From Desulfovibrio sp. (GTDB taxonomy: Bacteria; Desulfobacterota; Desulfovibrionia; Desulfovibrionales; Desulfovibrionaceae): a stretch of DNA of 51,994 nucleotides. The notes under the pieces are model-generated. The model had not been told where the DNA came from and ran no database searches. It was given only the letters and a program-made list of their open reading frames with translations. Of the stretch, positions 17,699 through 25,915 are shown in pieces. A program made the position numbers and the translations under genes. Positions within the stretch are counted from its first letter, which is position 1, and each line of letters begins with the position of its first letter. The stretch spans positions 1 through 51,994 of the forward strand of contig JAITGC010000088.1 of NCBI GenBank assembly GCA_031280915.1. The letters run 5' to 3'.

Positions 17699-18535
17699 AT
17701 GAACACCGCTGTGCCCGAATTCAGCAACAAATTCCTTACGGGAAACGAGTATCAGAGTCCCGGTTTTCAGCCCGGCCTTTTCGCGCGCTTTTTCCCCTCT
17801 CTTTTATTTTACAGCCGTCTTTTCGGCGGGCCAGTGTTCCACTTGTGCAGGATTGCCGCAAAGGGCCTTTGCGACGACGCGGCCTGGACGTACGCGAGCG
17901 TTGAAGTATCCGACCTTGTGGAGCGCCTGGGCGGAAAAATTCTCATTGAAGGCATGGACGCCATCAACGCCGTTGACGGCCCCTGCCTTTTTGTCGCCAA
18001 TCATATGAGCACGCTGGAGACTTTCATGCTGCCGGGTATTATTCGGCCGCGTCGCCCCGTAACCTTTGTGGTCAAAAAAAGTCTTGTCACTCTGCCTTTT
18101 TTCGGCGCTGTCATGCGCTCGCGCGAGCCTGTCGTCGTGGGACGTTCCAATCCTCGTGAAGATCTTGCCAGAGTGCTTGTCGAGGGTAAAGAACGTCTTG
18201 CCCGCGGCATTTCCATCATTATTTTTCCACAAAGTACGCGTAGCCCCGATTTTGAGCCTCAACGCTTCAATACCATAGGCATCAAGCTGGCTCTGCACGC
18301 CGATGTACCCGTTGTGCCGCTGGCCCTCAAAACAGACGTCTGGGGACAGGGCAAAAAAATTAAGGAATTTGGCAAGATCCGGCCGGAGTTGACAGTGCGC
18401 TACCGCTTTGCGAACCCACTGCGCATCACAGGGCGGGGAAAGGAAGAACATGCCGTCATATGCGATTATATAGCGCGCAGCCTGCAAACTTGGCGACAGG
18501 AGGACGCTGTACGTCTGAAATCCCTAGAGGTATAA
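17699..18535 (+). CDS. 1-acyl-glycerol-3-phosphate acyltransferase family protein (PlsC-like)
   Basis: Membrane-associated acyltransferase of phospholipid synthesis, using acyl-ACP or acyl-CoA. The family blocks are visible but altered: the catalytic HX4D motif reads NHMSTLE, so Glu replaces Asp, and the FPEGTR block reads FPQSTRS. The spacing and the VPVVPLAL strand are normal. A hydrophobic N-terminal stretch (about 20-45) may be a membrane anchor. It starts one base after the rarA stop, so the rsmE-rarA-acyltransferase run is one operon. The changes suggest a specialised LPLAT subfamily rather than the housekeeping PlsC; they do not prove loss of activity. Confidence 0.85.
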   Translation: MNTAVPEFSNKFLTGNEYQSPGFQPGLFARFFPSLLFYSRLFGGPVFHLCRIAAKGLCDDAAWTYASVEVSDLVERLGGKILIEGMDAINAVDGPCLFVANHMSTLETFMLPGIIRPRRPVTFVVKKSLVTLPFFGAVMRSREPVVVGRSNPREDLARVLVEGKERLARGISIIIFPQSTRSPDFEPQRFNTIGIKLALHADVPVVPLALKTDVWGQGKKIKEFGKIRPELTVRYRFANPLRITGRGKEEHAVICDYIARSLQTWRQEDAVRLKSLEV

Positions 18536-18593
18536 CATTGTGGGAGAAAAATGGAACCATCGGCGAAATTCCAGTACCTCCCCAATTCAACGC

Positions 18594-20162
18594 TTACCAC
18601 AGGGCCTCCAATTTCTCCCGTTCAAGGCACAATCGTTCCTCAATCCGGCGGGCAATACGTTCAAACATATCTTCTGCCAGATTTCCTAAGGCATCTTCGG
18701 AGCCGCCGTTGTCCACAACCAAGTCACAGGCTGCCATTTTTCGCTCCTGTGGCCATTGCCGCGCCTCTAAAGCGGCGGCTTTGGCTTCCGTCCAGCCGCG
18801 TGTCGCAAGACGGCACAAACGTGCCGACAGGGAACAATGCACACCGACAAGCAGCGGAACGGGGGTAAAAAATTTTCCCCAGCCACATTCCAGGTACAAC
18901 GGCACTTCTGCCAGAGCCAACGAATCTCCAGCCCTTTCCCGCTCTCGCCAGAAATCTTCCAGAGCTTGCCGCACAGAGGGATGCACCAAGGCCTCCAACT
19001 CGCGATACAAATCCGGCTCAGCGCACAGCACCTCGAAAAGCGCCGTCTTGTCCACAGCCCCGTCAGGCGTCAACATGCGCCCGCCAAAACGCCGCGTAAT
19101 CCACTGAACGACTTCTCCGCCAGGCGCGTAAAGTTTCGCCGTCACTCCGTCGGCGCTGAAAACGGCAAAACCTTTGCAGGCAAAATGGGCGAGCAGTGCC
19201 GTTTTGCCGCTTCCCGGATTGCCGACAACCACCACGCGCTCCATGCGCCGGTATGCGTTCAGAGCCGTTTTTTGCATATCTTCCGGCGGCGGATATGAAA
19301 AATGCAAGGCCTCGCCGGTCATTGGATGAGCAAAGGCGAGTTGCCAAGCGTGCAGCATCTGTCGCGGGGCAGCGGCCCGCACGTTCTTGGACGCGTAGAG
19401 GGCGTCCCCCAGCAGTGGATGACCCGAATGGGCCATGTGTACGCGAATCTGGTGCGTACGGCCGGTGTATATGCGTACGGCCAACAGGGAAACGTGCCTG
19501 TCGGGCGTACTCCAGAGCCTTCTCCAACTGGTGTGGGCCGTCCTGCCGCCTTTCTCCTCAGGCACAACAGCCATTCTGACCTTTACGGCGGGATGCCTTC
19601 CCACAGGCGCGCGGCACTCGCCTTCCTCAGCGGGGAAACCACTGACCAGAGCCAGATATTCCTTATGTACCAATCGCCCGGAAAAGGCCCCAGCCAGGGC
19701 AAGGCGCGTATTTTTGTCAAGGGCGACGGTCAAAAGCCCACTGGTGTCTTTGTCAAGCCGGTGTACGATGCCCGGCCGCATTCCCTCCATGTCGGCAAGA
19801 GAGGGGAATCTCGCGAGCAGACGCTGTACCAACGTGTTGTCAGGACACGAGGGACAGGGATGCACAGTAAGGCCAGCTGGTTTGTTGCAAACAAGAAGAT
19901 GGTCGTCATGCCACAACACATCCAGCGCACCATATTCCGGCGTCAGGTCAGTCCCGGTTTCCGGAATCTCGGCGACAATGCGCTGTCCGAGCCTGACCTT
20001 GGCGTCCGGCCGCCTTTCCACGCGGCCGTCCATCAGGCAATGGCCGGAAGAAATGGCTCTTTGCAGAACCGCGCGTGAAATCTGGGACACATTATTCCGC
20101 AAGACAAGATCCAGACGCTGGCCGACCGCTTCCGGGGCAATCGAAATTTCAATACGTTTCAA
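18594..20162 (-). CDS. Fusion: RluD-type 23S rRNA pseudouridine synthase + dephospho-CoA kinase
   Basis: Two complete enzymes in one 522-residue chain. Residues 1-about 305 are an RluA/RluD-family synthase: an S4 RNA-binding domain (about 15-65), the catalytic HRLDKDTSG with Asp137, and YTGRTHQIRVH near 232. Residues about 308-515 are CoaE: P-loop GNPGSGKT (314-321), SADGVTAKLY in place of the usual DAD...A segment, FEVLCAEPD, VHPSVRQ and EVPLYLECGW. CoaE makes the last step of coenzyme A synthesis. The start appears to be TTG at 20162, overlapping the NlpC/P60 stop (TTGA). No separate coaE is seen in the window, so the fusion could be the only source. Confidence 0.92.
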   Translation of the reverse strand: MKRIEISIAPEAVGQRLDLVLRNNVSQISRAVLQRAISSGHCLMDGRVERRPDAKVRLGQRIVAEIPETGTDLTPEYGALDVLWHDDHLLVCNKPAGLTVHPCPSCPDNTLVQRLLARFPSLADMEGMRPGIVHRLDKDTSGLLTVALDKNTRLALAGAFSGRLVHKEYLALVSGFPAEEGECRAPVGRHPAVKVRMAVVPEEKGGRTAHTSWRRLWSTPDRHVSLLAVRIYTGRTHQIRVHMAHSGHPLLGDALYASKNVRAAAPRQMLHAWQLAFAHPMTGEALHFSYPPPEDMQKTALNAYRRMERVVVVGNPGSGKTALLAHFACKGFAVFSADGVTAKLYAPGGEVVQWITRRFGGRMLTPDGAVDKTALFEVLCAEPDLYRELEALVHPSVRQALEDFWRERERAGDSLALAEVPLYLECGWGKFFTPVPLLVGVHCSLSARLCRLATRGWTEAKAAALEARQWPQERKMAACDLVVDNGGSEDALGNLAEDMFERIARRIEERLCLEREKLEALW

Positions 20163-21514
20163 GAATTTTTGCCCATCAGGATTGTAAGGGTGCGGAGACG
20201 TTCTCCCAATGTGGTCTTCAGGTAAAGATTTTTCAGTTCCAGGCCGGGGCTTATGGAGGTGACCACAGCCCGGCCTATGACAAACCTGGCATCGTCATCA
20301 GCGCCTTCGACGACGCGCACTCCCCATACATTGTGAAAAACAGCGGCTCGCCCCTTATATTTGCCCACATAAAGCATAATATGCCCCCGTGCGCCCACAA
20401 GGCTGGCAAAGGGCGTTCCATTGACCAGAATGTACGCTTCCTTCTCTTCAGGAGACATTTCCTCCAGGGGACGCACAAGCCCCCTGCGCGACTGGGCGGC
20501 GGAATTGCGCGGCAACCAGATACTGAAGGGCGTCAGAATGTCACGGGTGAGAGAAGAGCAATCCCTGTTGCCGAACATTCCTCCCCAGCCATAGTGCTGC
20601 GACATCACGGCATTGCCGACGCGGGCGACGTTGCCAGGAGTAAAAGGCAATGGCTTGAGTTCCGCGTCCCTTGGATTCAGCGCTGCCTCGCCCACCACGG
20701 CCATGAAATCCTCCCCCAAGACAGGATATAGCACCGTAAATCCGTTGCTTCCTGTACCGGGCTTTACCGGAAATACGGCTCCTATGCCGGCCTGAACAGT
20801 GGACAGGCGCACATTGTCGCGCATAATTGCCGCATAACGCCCGGTCAGATATGCCTGTTTGAAAGCGGCATCCACTGGAGCGGCATCCTGTGCGTCAACC
20901 CAGCCTCCCGCCACAGGGCATTCCACATAGTGCCAGCGCCCGTCCGGCGTGGTATGGGCGATAAAAAGCGGCGTTCCCGGCGGCAAGAATGAATACTGAA
21001 AATAATCAAAAGGATCCGCCTTGGGCTCAGACGTCGGTTTGGCGTATCTCGGCTCGTGGGTGGGCAGTTCACGGAGATTCGTGCCGCGCAGGGTCACAGC
21101 ATGTTCCCGCCTTGAGGGGAAAGCCCCCATCCGGGCGTCACGCTCCATCCGAGCCCATTCCTCCTGCCGCCAAGGCGTACCATCCGACTTATAGCCGCGC
21201 GCTTTATGAAATGCGGCCGCAACGTCCTTTGCGCGGGCAGAGGGCACGCTCATTTCCCACGGCCCAAAAAAAATGCGGTTGAAAACGGCATCAGATGCCG
21301 CCTGTTCGACGGCGCTCATCAGGCGTTTATCCCATCCGGCCGCCTTTGCATAAACGTTCAGATCCTGCGGGAAGCCGCGCACATCTTCAGGGGTATTCAT
21401 CCAGGGAGCCAGAGGAATCTTCTCAGGAGCGCGCGAATATCTTGTTCCGCAGGCCGTGACCAGAACAAGACAACACAGGAGCGCCGCGCGAAAAAGTGTG
21501 TTGCGTGTCGGCAT
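20159..21514 (-). CDS. NlpC/P60 peptidoglycan endopeptidase lipoprotein with SH3-like domains
   Basis: Cell-wall hydrolase, probably cleaving gamma-D-glutamyl-diamino acid bonds in stem peptides. The ATG at 21514 gives a lipoprotein signal peptide with lipobox LVTAC, Cys22. SH3b-like domains follow (about 130-260; FIAHTTPDGRWHYVECPVAGGWV). The NlpC/P60 domain shows the catalytic Cys319 in GNRDCSSLTRD, His378 in ARGHIML and a third polar residue near His394. The overall layout matches the NlpC/P60-plus-SH3b family known from Desulfovibrio. A longer in-frame version from 21682 would translate the structured intergenic element and is rejected. It is 4-base overlapped with the downstream fusion gene. 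Confidence 0.9.
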   Translation of the reverse strand: MPTRNTLFRAALLCCLVLVTACGTRYSRAPEKIPLAPWMNTPEDVRGFPQDLNVYAKAAGWDKRLMSAVEQAASDAVFNRIFFGPWEMSVPSARAKDVAAAFHKARGYKSDGTPWRQEEWARMERDARMGAFPSRREHAVTLRGTNLRELPTHEPRYAKPTSEPKADPFDYFQYSFLPPGTPLFIAHTTPDGRWHYVECPVAGGWVDAQDAAPVDAAFKQAYLTGRYAAIMRDNVRLSTVQAGIGAVFPVKPGTGSNGFTVLYPVLGEDFMAVVGEAALNPRDAELKPLPFTPGNVARVGNAVMSQHYGWGGMFGNRDCSSLTRDILTPFSIWLPRNSAAQSRRGLVRPLEEMSPEEKEAYILVNGTPFASLVGARGHIMLYVGKYKGRAAVFHNVWGVRVVEGADDDARFVIGRAVVTSISPGLELKNLYLKTTLGERLRTLTILMGKNS

Positions 21515-21530
21515 GGCTGTTTTTAATATA

Positions 21531-21711
21531 AAAAGCCTCGCGAGGCGAGGCTTTTTTGAGAGCGTTGACAAAGGCACTTTGGCAGCGCTCCGCCGCGAGG
21601 GGCAGGCGCAATTCACTTGCGCCGCAAGGCCCCGAAGCGGGCGTGCCTTTACAAAACCCGGCTTTGCGGGGTTTGTCATCAATCTGAAAGCCTCGCGAGG
21701 CGAGGCTTTTT
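21531..21711. repeat. Structured intergenic element bounded by two copies of one hairpin
   Basis: Two copies of AAAGCCTCGCGAGGCGAGGC followed by a T-run (21531-21557 and 21687-21711) flank about 130 bases of nested inverted repeats. These are AAAGGCAC/GTGCCTTT (21570-21577 / 21643-21650), GGGGC/GCCCC (21599-21603 / 21629-21633) and GGCGCAA/TTGCGCC (21605-21611 / 21617-21623). A further hairpin is ACAAA...TTTGT (21651-21676). The flanking hairpins have T-runs and may terminate transcription after the qmo operon. The whole looks like a MITE-like or RNA element. Confidence 0.6.
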
Positions 21712-21732
21712 ATAATGCTGTATCCGGTAAAA

Positions 21733-22443
21733 TTAAAAACCGAAGCCGTCGTTGTTGGCTCCGGAAGCACCGAAGCCGAAATCATCCGGCACCTTGTTTT
21801 CCTCTTCGGCAGGCGAGTCCGCTCCGGCATCCCCGACCGCCGCGCCACCCACTACAAGCCCTTTCAGGCCGTCCTTGATGGCGCTCTTGATGTTCTGCAT
21901 CAGTTCGTCGTGATTTATGGCCACTTTGCCTTGAAATTCGGCCACCTGCTTGCGCAATCCACCCATATCAGTATTCATGGATTTGATTTTTGCTTCCAGG
22001 TCGTCACACTTTTTCTGGAGGGTCTGGGCCTTCGCCTCAAGAGGCTCGAGCGTCCGGATGCGCGCTTCCAGCTCTGTGGCAACGGTCGTCTGTTTTTGCA
22101 GATTTTTGTAAGTATCCATCAGACAGTCCAGCGCCTGATCGGCCAAAGCCTTGGCCCGGCCGTCCATCGGCGTCAGGGAGACATTCTCTCCCAAAAGGTT
22201 TCTACTTTTGGAGACAAAGGCCTCCCAAGACATATCTTCCTTCCATTCCAACTCAAAAAATTTCGGGTATAAGCGCGCCAGCCAGGCCGCCGCGAAGGGG
22301 CCAGCCGCTTTGGCGCAGCAGTCGCAGGCAAGAGAGCGCCCGGCGACATATCCGGCTATTGCCTTAATATCCACACCCTCCTTGCCCGTCACAAGGGCAA
22401 GAACGCTTTCCACGGGAAAAACTTTACGATCTGTATCGGACAT
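21733..22443 (-). CDS. qmoD: QmoD-like protein, promoter-distal gene of the qmo operon
   Basis: A 236-residue protein starting 10 bases after the qmoC stop; ATG 22443 gives MSDTDRKVFPVESVLALV. It matches in position and character the hypothetical gene that follows qmoABC in Desulfovibrio, reported as needed together with the operon for sulfate reduction. An N-terminal globular part contains the cysteine motif CDCC (about residues 42-45), which could bind metal or Fe-S. A coiled coil follows (about 110-180). The protein ends with a Gly/Asp/Asn-rich tail of repeated FGFG-like motifs. No membrane segment or enzyme motif is visible. It may be an accessory or docking factor for Qmo. Confidence 0.75.
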   Translation of the reverse strand: MSDTDRKVFPVESVLALVTGKEGVDIKAIAGYVAGRSLACDCCAKAAGPFAAAWLARLYPKFFELEWKEDMSWEAFVSKSRNLLGENVSLTPMDGRAKALADQALDCLMDTYKNLQKQTTVATELEARIRTLEPLEAKAQTLQKKCDDLEAKIKSMNTDMGGLRKQVAEFQGKVAINHDELMQNIKSAIKDGLKGLVVGGAAVGDAGADSPAEEENKVPDDFGFGASGANNDGFGF

Positions 22444-22453
22444 GACGGCCTCC

Positions 22454-23632
22454 TCAACTTCTTCCATACATGCGGACATACACAAGAGCCGCGGTGCGGT
22501 AAACAAAATGCCCCAGTTTCGACCACGGGAGATACGCAAAAAGCATCCAGACAAAAACCAGATGAAAATAATACGTCACAAAAGCGGGCTTCAAGGCGTC
22601 GGTCAGCCGGAAACACTGTGACAGAATGCCGGTTACGGCCACAAGCCAGATAATGCTCAGGAGATACCAATCATAAAAACCGGAAGCGTGATTGGCGCGA
22701 TCCTGGGCCAACCGTCGCCAGGTCAGGGCGGCGAGTCCGCAAAGCATCAACAGGGCGCCAATGTTGGCAAGTATCTTGACCGGGAAGGTCAACGGCATGG
22801 GCGTGTGTATCTCAATGGCCGGTATAATTTTGCCGCCCCAGTGTCCTGCGGCGACGACCGCCGTGACAAAGGCCAGAATGGCAAAGCTGTACACCAGAAC
22901 CATGTGGCCGAACTTGCGGTTGGCCGCCCCCTTGCCCGTAATCGGCCCATCCTCGCAATCGTCGAACTTGCGGTGCGTGACGACTTCATCCATCAACACC
23001 GCGACAAGATGACAAAGCCAGGACTTCTTTGGGCCGATAACAAGCAGTTCGCCCTCTGGTTTAAACATTGACCAGAGCTTGCGCACTCCGCGATAAAGGA
23101 TGAAGCAGGCCCCGAAAAAGGTGATCATGAAAATGGGGTCAATGGTGTAATCCCCATAGAATATTTCACCAAAGACAATGCGCCCGTCCGCCGCGCGCGG
23201 GAACCAATGGCCCTTGTATGAGGCCCGTATGGCCCAAACGACAAGCCAGAGTACAGCGGGAATGAAGAAAAGAAAGGGCAGGCCCGATGCTTTGCTCATC
23301 CACTTGCCCACAATGGAAGGTTCTGTGAGTTCTTTATAGATCATATTGCGGGCCGCGGCCATTGTGTCCGCAGGACGCGCGCCGCGCGGGCAAAGATCGG
23401 AGCAGTTGCCGCAGTTGTGGCAAAGCCAGAGATCCGCATCCCGCATCAGTTTGTCCTTGAGCCCCCAAGAAGCCCAAACCATTTCCTTGCGCGGATAAGG
23501 CGCATTGGCCGGAGCAAACGGGCAAGCGACGGCGCATGTCGCGCACTGGTAGCAACGCTTGAGGTTCTCGCCTCCCGCCTCCTGAAGTTCCCGCGTAAAG
23601 CTTGTATCCGGTTTAAGGGTATATTGTGCCAT
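22454..23632 (-). CDS. qmoC: Quinone-interacting membrane-bound oxidoreductase subunit QmoC
   Basis: Membrane subunit of the Qmo complex, which passes electrons between the menaquinone pool and APS reductase. The N-terminal 100 residues are an HdrC-like ferredoxin with two Fe-S motifs: CYQCATCAVACP (about 27-38) and CHNCGNCSDLCP. A HdrE/NarI-like cytochrome b membrane domain follows with about six hydrophobic helices and several conserved histidines. 392 residues is normal. The ATG has GGAGG upstream. Confidence 0.95.
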   Translation of the reverse strand: MAQYTLKPDTSFTRELQEAGGENLKRCYQCATCAVACPFAPANAPYPRKEMVWASWGLKDKLMRDADLWLCHNCGNCSDLCPRGARPADTMAAARNMIYKELTEPSIVGKWMSKASGLPFLFFIPAVLWLVVWAIRASYKGHWFPRAADGRIVFGEIFYGDYTIDPIFMITFFGACFILYRGVRKLWSMFKPEGELLVIGPKKSWLCHLVAVLMDEVVTHRKFDDCEDGPITGKGAANRKFGHMVLVYSFAILAFVTAVVAAGHWGGKIIPAIEIHTPMPLTFPVKILANIGALLMLCGLAALTWRRLAQDRANHASGFYDWYLLSIIWLVAVTGILSQCFRLTDALKPAFVTYYFHLVFVWMLFAYLPWSKLGHFVYRTAALVYVRMYGRS

Positions 23633-23645
23633 TTAAGCCCACCTC

Positions 23646-25910
23646 CTACATGCCCTTGAACGGATTGGGCCCCATATCCATAATGCGGTCGACAAAACCG
23701 TCAATCAGGTCAGGAACCTTGTCATATTCATCAATGGCCACTTCAAGCTGATCCACCCGTTCGGGCTGAACACCGAGCCTGTTCAAAGTCTCAGCAATAT
23801 TTTCCTTGCGTTTGGCGCAGATTTCCGAGCCTTTGACGAAATGGCATTGATAATCGTCTCCATACTTACATCCCAGCAGCATGACGCCGTCAAAGCCCTT
23901 ACTCATGGCGTCGGATACCCAGATGGCATTGACTGAACCCAAGCAGCGCACGGGAATAATGCGCACGAAGGGATTCCAGGCCCTGCCGCGCAGACCGGCC
24001 ATATCGAGAGCCGGGTAGGCGTCGTTTTCACAGGCCAGGATGAGTATACGCGGGCCTTCTTTTTTGAAATCCTTGGGTACGGCGACTTCCCGTATCATGG
24101 AGCCAATCTGATCAATATTATAATTGGCAAAGGAAATCACACGCTCCGGGCAAGCCCCAAAACAAGTGCCGCAACGGCGGCAACGCGCCGGATTGGGTTT
24201 CGGCGTGCCTTTTTCATCATCGTCCAGAGCGCCGAAGGGGCATTCCTCAGTACAACGTTTGCACTGCGTGCAACGCACAAAGTTGAAAACAGGATAAGAC
24301 GCGTCGCCGGAACGCGGATGCACCGCCACGCCGTGAGAAGCGGATTCTATGCACTGCATTGCCTTGAGAACAGCTCCGCGAGCGTCTTCCTCGCATGCGT
24401 CCATTGTCATGGGCTGACGTACGCAACCGGCGGCATAGACGCCGGTGCGTCTCGTTTCGTACGGAAAACAGATGTAATTTGAATCAGCAAAACCGTCAAA
24501 AAGCCGCAAGTCAGGAAAGTCAGGCCCTTGCCGATAATCGAACCGTACCACGGCGTCTTTTGCCGTGGTAGGCACCATGCCCGTGGGCAGAACAACGAGA
24601 TCGACATCAAGATCAAAATCCATGCCAAGCAAAGTGTTTTTACACTCAACAACGAGATGGCCCCCGGCTTCACGGATAGCCGTCACATCAGCCTTGGTCA
24701 TCATGATGCCGAGGCGATCTTGCATTTTTTTGTAGAAACGTTCCAGTATGCCGGGAACAGTCATGTTTTTGTACAGGACGAAAGCCTGCGTCGCATCGTT
24801 TGTCTGTTCGCAGACGCTGTTGGCAAGGCGCAGCATGCCAACGCTGTTCACCGCGTTGGAATAGGCAAGATGCCTGATGCTCTCAAGGTCTTCCTTGACA
24901 AACTTCTCAGCACCTCCCTCCGTAGCCGGCGTTTCAGGCTCGGAGGCGGCTTCATCCGCTGCCCCTTCCACAGCCTCGCGCGCAACATCCTCGGCCAGGG
25001 TGGTGTCCAGCACAAAAGCAATACGTCTGGCTGAAACATTTCCAGCCAACAGCATTTTGCCGAATTCAGCGGCGCTCATTACCTGAGACAGTTTTCCCAA
25101 ACCCATCGGGGCAAGATATTTATCATCCAGCGCCTTCCAGCCGGTCGCCAGAATAACGGCGCCGACATCAACGCCGACAGGCCCCTGGGGTGTACTTATG
25201 GTTGCCTTGAACTCGCCAGGCTGCCCGCTGAGGGTTTCCATTTGAGTGTTCAAATGCACAGCAATTTTTGCATTGCTTGTCACCGCGCTGATTTTCGCAT
25301 TCAAGTCGACGGATTGCTTGTCCGTCCAATGAGGACCAAGGGGAGAACTCACGGGGATGTTGACCGCCGCTCCGCCAAGCTGGCCGGATTTTTCCACCAG
25401 AACCACCTCATAGCCTGTCGCGGCGGCTTCCGTAGCGGCCGTAAGCCCGGCAATACCGCCGCCGATGACCAGAATGCGCCTGATCCCGGAAATGGCAACA
25501 GAGTCCGGCACTTGGCTCTTCTGCAACTTGACCACGCCCATATTTACATAATCGCGGGCCATAATGGCAAGGGTTTCAGGCGCGCCGCCAGAAAAATCGG
25601 GCAGGCTGCCGTCGGGATTTTTATAGGAAAGCGCGCACTGTTCGCGCAGATTGACAAACTCCACTTGCGCCGGCAGACGATAAACATCCGTTTCCGCTCT
25701 GGGGGAGGCGCCGCACAGAAGAACACCGTCCAAACCCTGGGCCGATATGTCAGCCTTGATTTCTTCCACAGAGCAGGCAAGCACGGGACAAACCCTGACC
25801 ACTGAGACAAGCTCACCCCATTTTTCGCGTGTCTGTGCCGCCAGAGCCTCTGCGTCAAGGCCTCCGCCGATATTCTGCATGTCAAAATAGACGCCAATTT
25901 TTTCGGCCAT
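23646..25910 (-). CDS. qmoB: Quinone-interacting membrane-bound oxidoreductase subunit QmoB
   Basis: Soluble HdrA-like flavoprotein subunit of Qmo, 754 residues from ATG 25910, which has a strong GGGAGG. It contains a FAD/NAD-binding fold (VIGGGIAGLTAATEAA), two ferredoxin-type 4Fe-4S motifs (CTQCKRCTEECP and CRRCGTCFGACP), and a C-terminal MvhD-like region with more cysteines (VRCLGS, GCKYGDDYQCHF). This combined HdrA/MvhD layout is the QmoB signature. It is 5 bases from the qmoA stop. A longer start would run back into qmoA. Confidence 0.95.
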   Translation of the reverse strand: MAEKIGVYFDMQNIGGGLDAEALAAQTREKWGELVSVVRVCPVLACSVEEIKADISAQGLDGVLLCGASPRAETDVYRLPAQVEFVNLREQCALSYKNPDGSLPDFSGGAPETLAIMARDYVNMGVVKLQKSQVPDSVAISGIRRILVIGGGIAGLTAATEAAATGYEVVLVEKSGQLGGAAVNIPVSSPLGPHWTDKQSVDLNAKISAVTSNAKIAVHLNTQMETLSGQPGEFKATISTPQGPVGVDVGAVILATGWKALDDKYLAPMGLGKLSQVMSAAEFGKMLLAGNVSARRIAFVLDTTLAEDVAREAVEGAADEAASEPETPATEGGAEKFVKEDLESIRHLAYSNAVNSVGMLRLANSVCEQTNDATQAFVLYKNMTVPGILERFYKKMQDRLGIMMTKADVTAIREAGGHLVVECKNTLLGMDFDLDVDLVVLPTGMVPTTAKDAVVRFDYRQGPDFPDLRLFDGFADSNYICFPYETRRTGVYAAGCVRQPMTMDACEEDARGAVLKAMQCIESASHGVAVHPRSGDASYPVFNFVRCTQCKRCTEECPFGALDDDEKGTPKPNPARCRRCGTCFGACPERVISFANYNIDQIGSMIREVAVPKDFKKEGPRILILACENDAYPALDMAGLRGRAWNPFVRIIPVRCLGSVNAIWVSDAMSKGFDGVMLLGCKYGDDYQCHFVKGSEICAKRKENIAETLNRLGVQPERVDQLEVAIDEYDKVPDLIDGFVDRIMDMGPNPFKGM

Positions 25911-25915
25911 GCCGC

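Noticed and set aside
21515..21682. N-terminal extension of the NlpC/P60 protein
   Set aside because: It translates the hairpin element; the lipoprotein start at 21514 is better.
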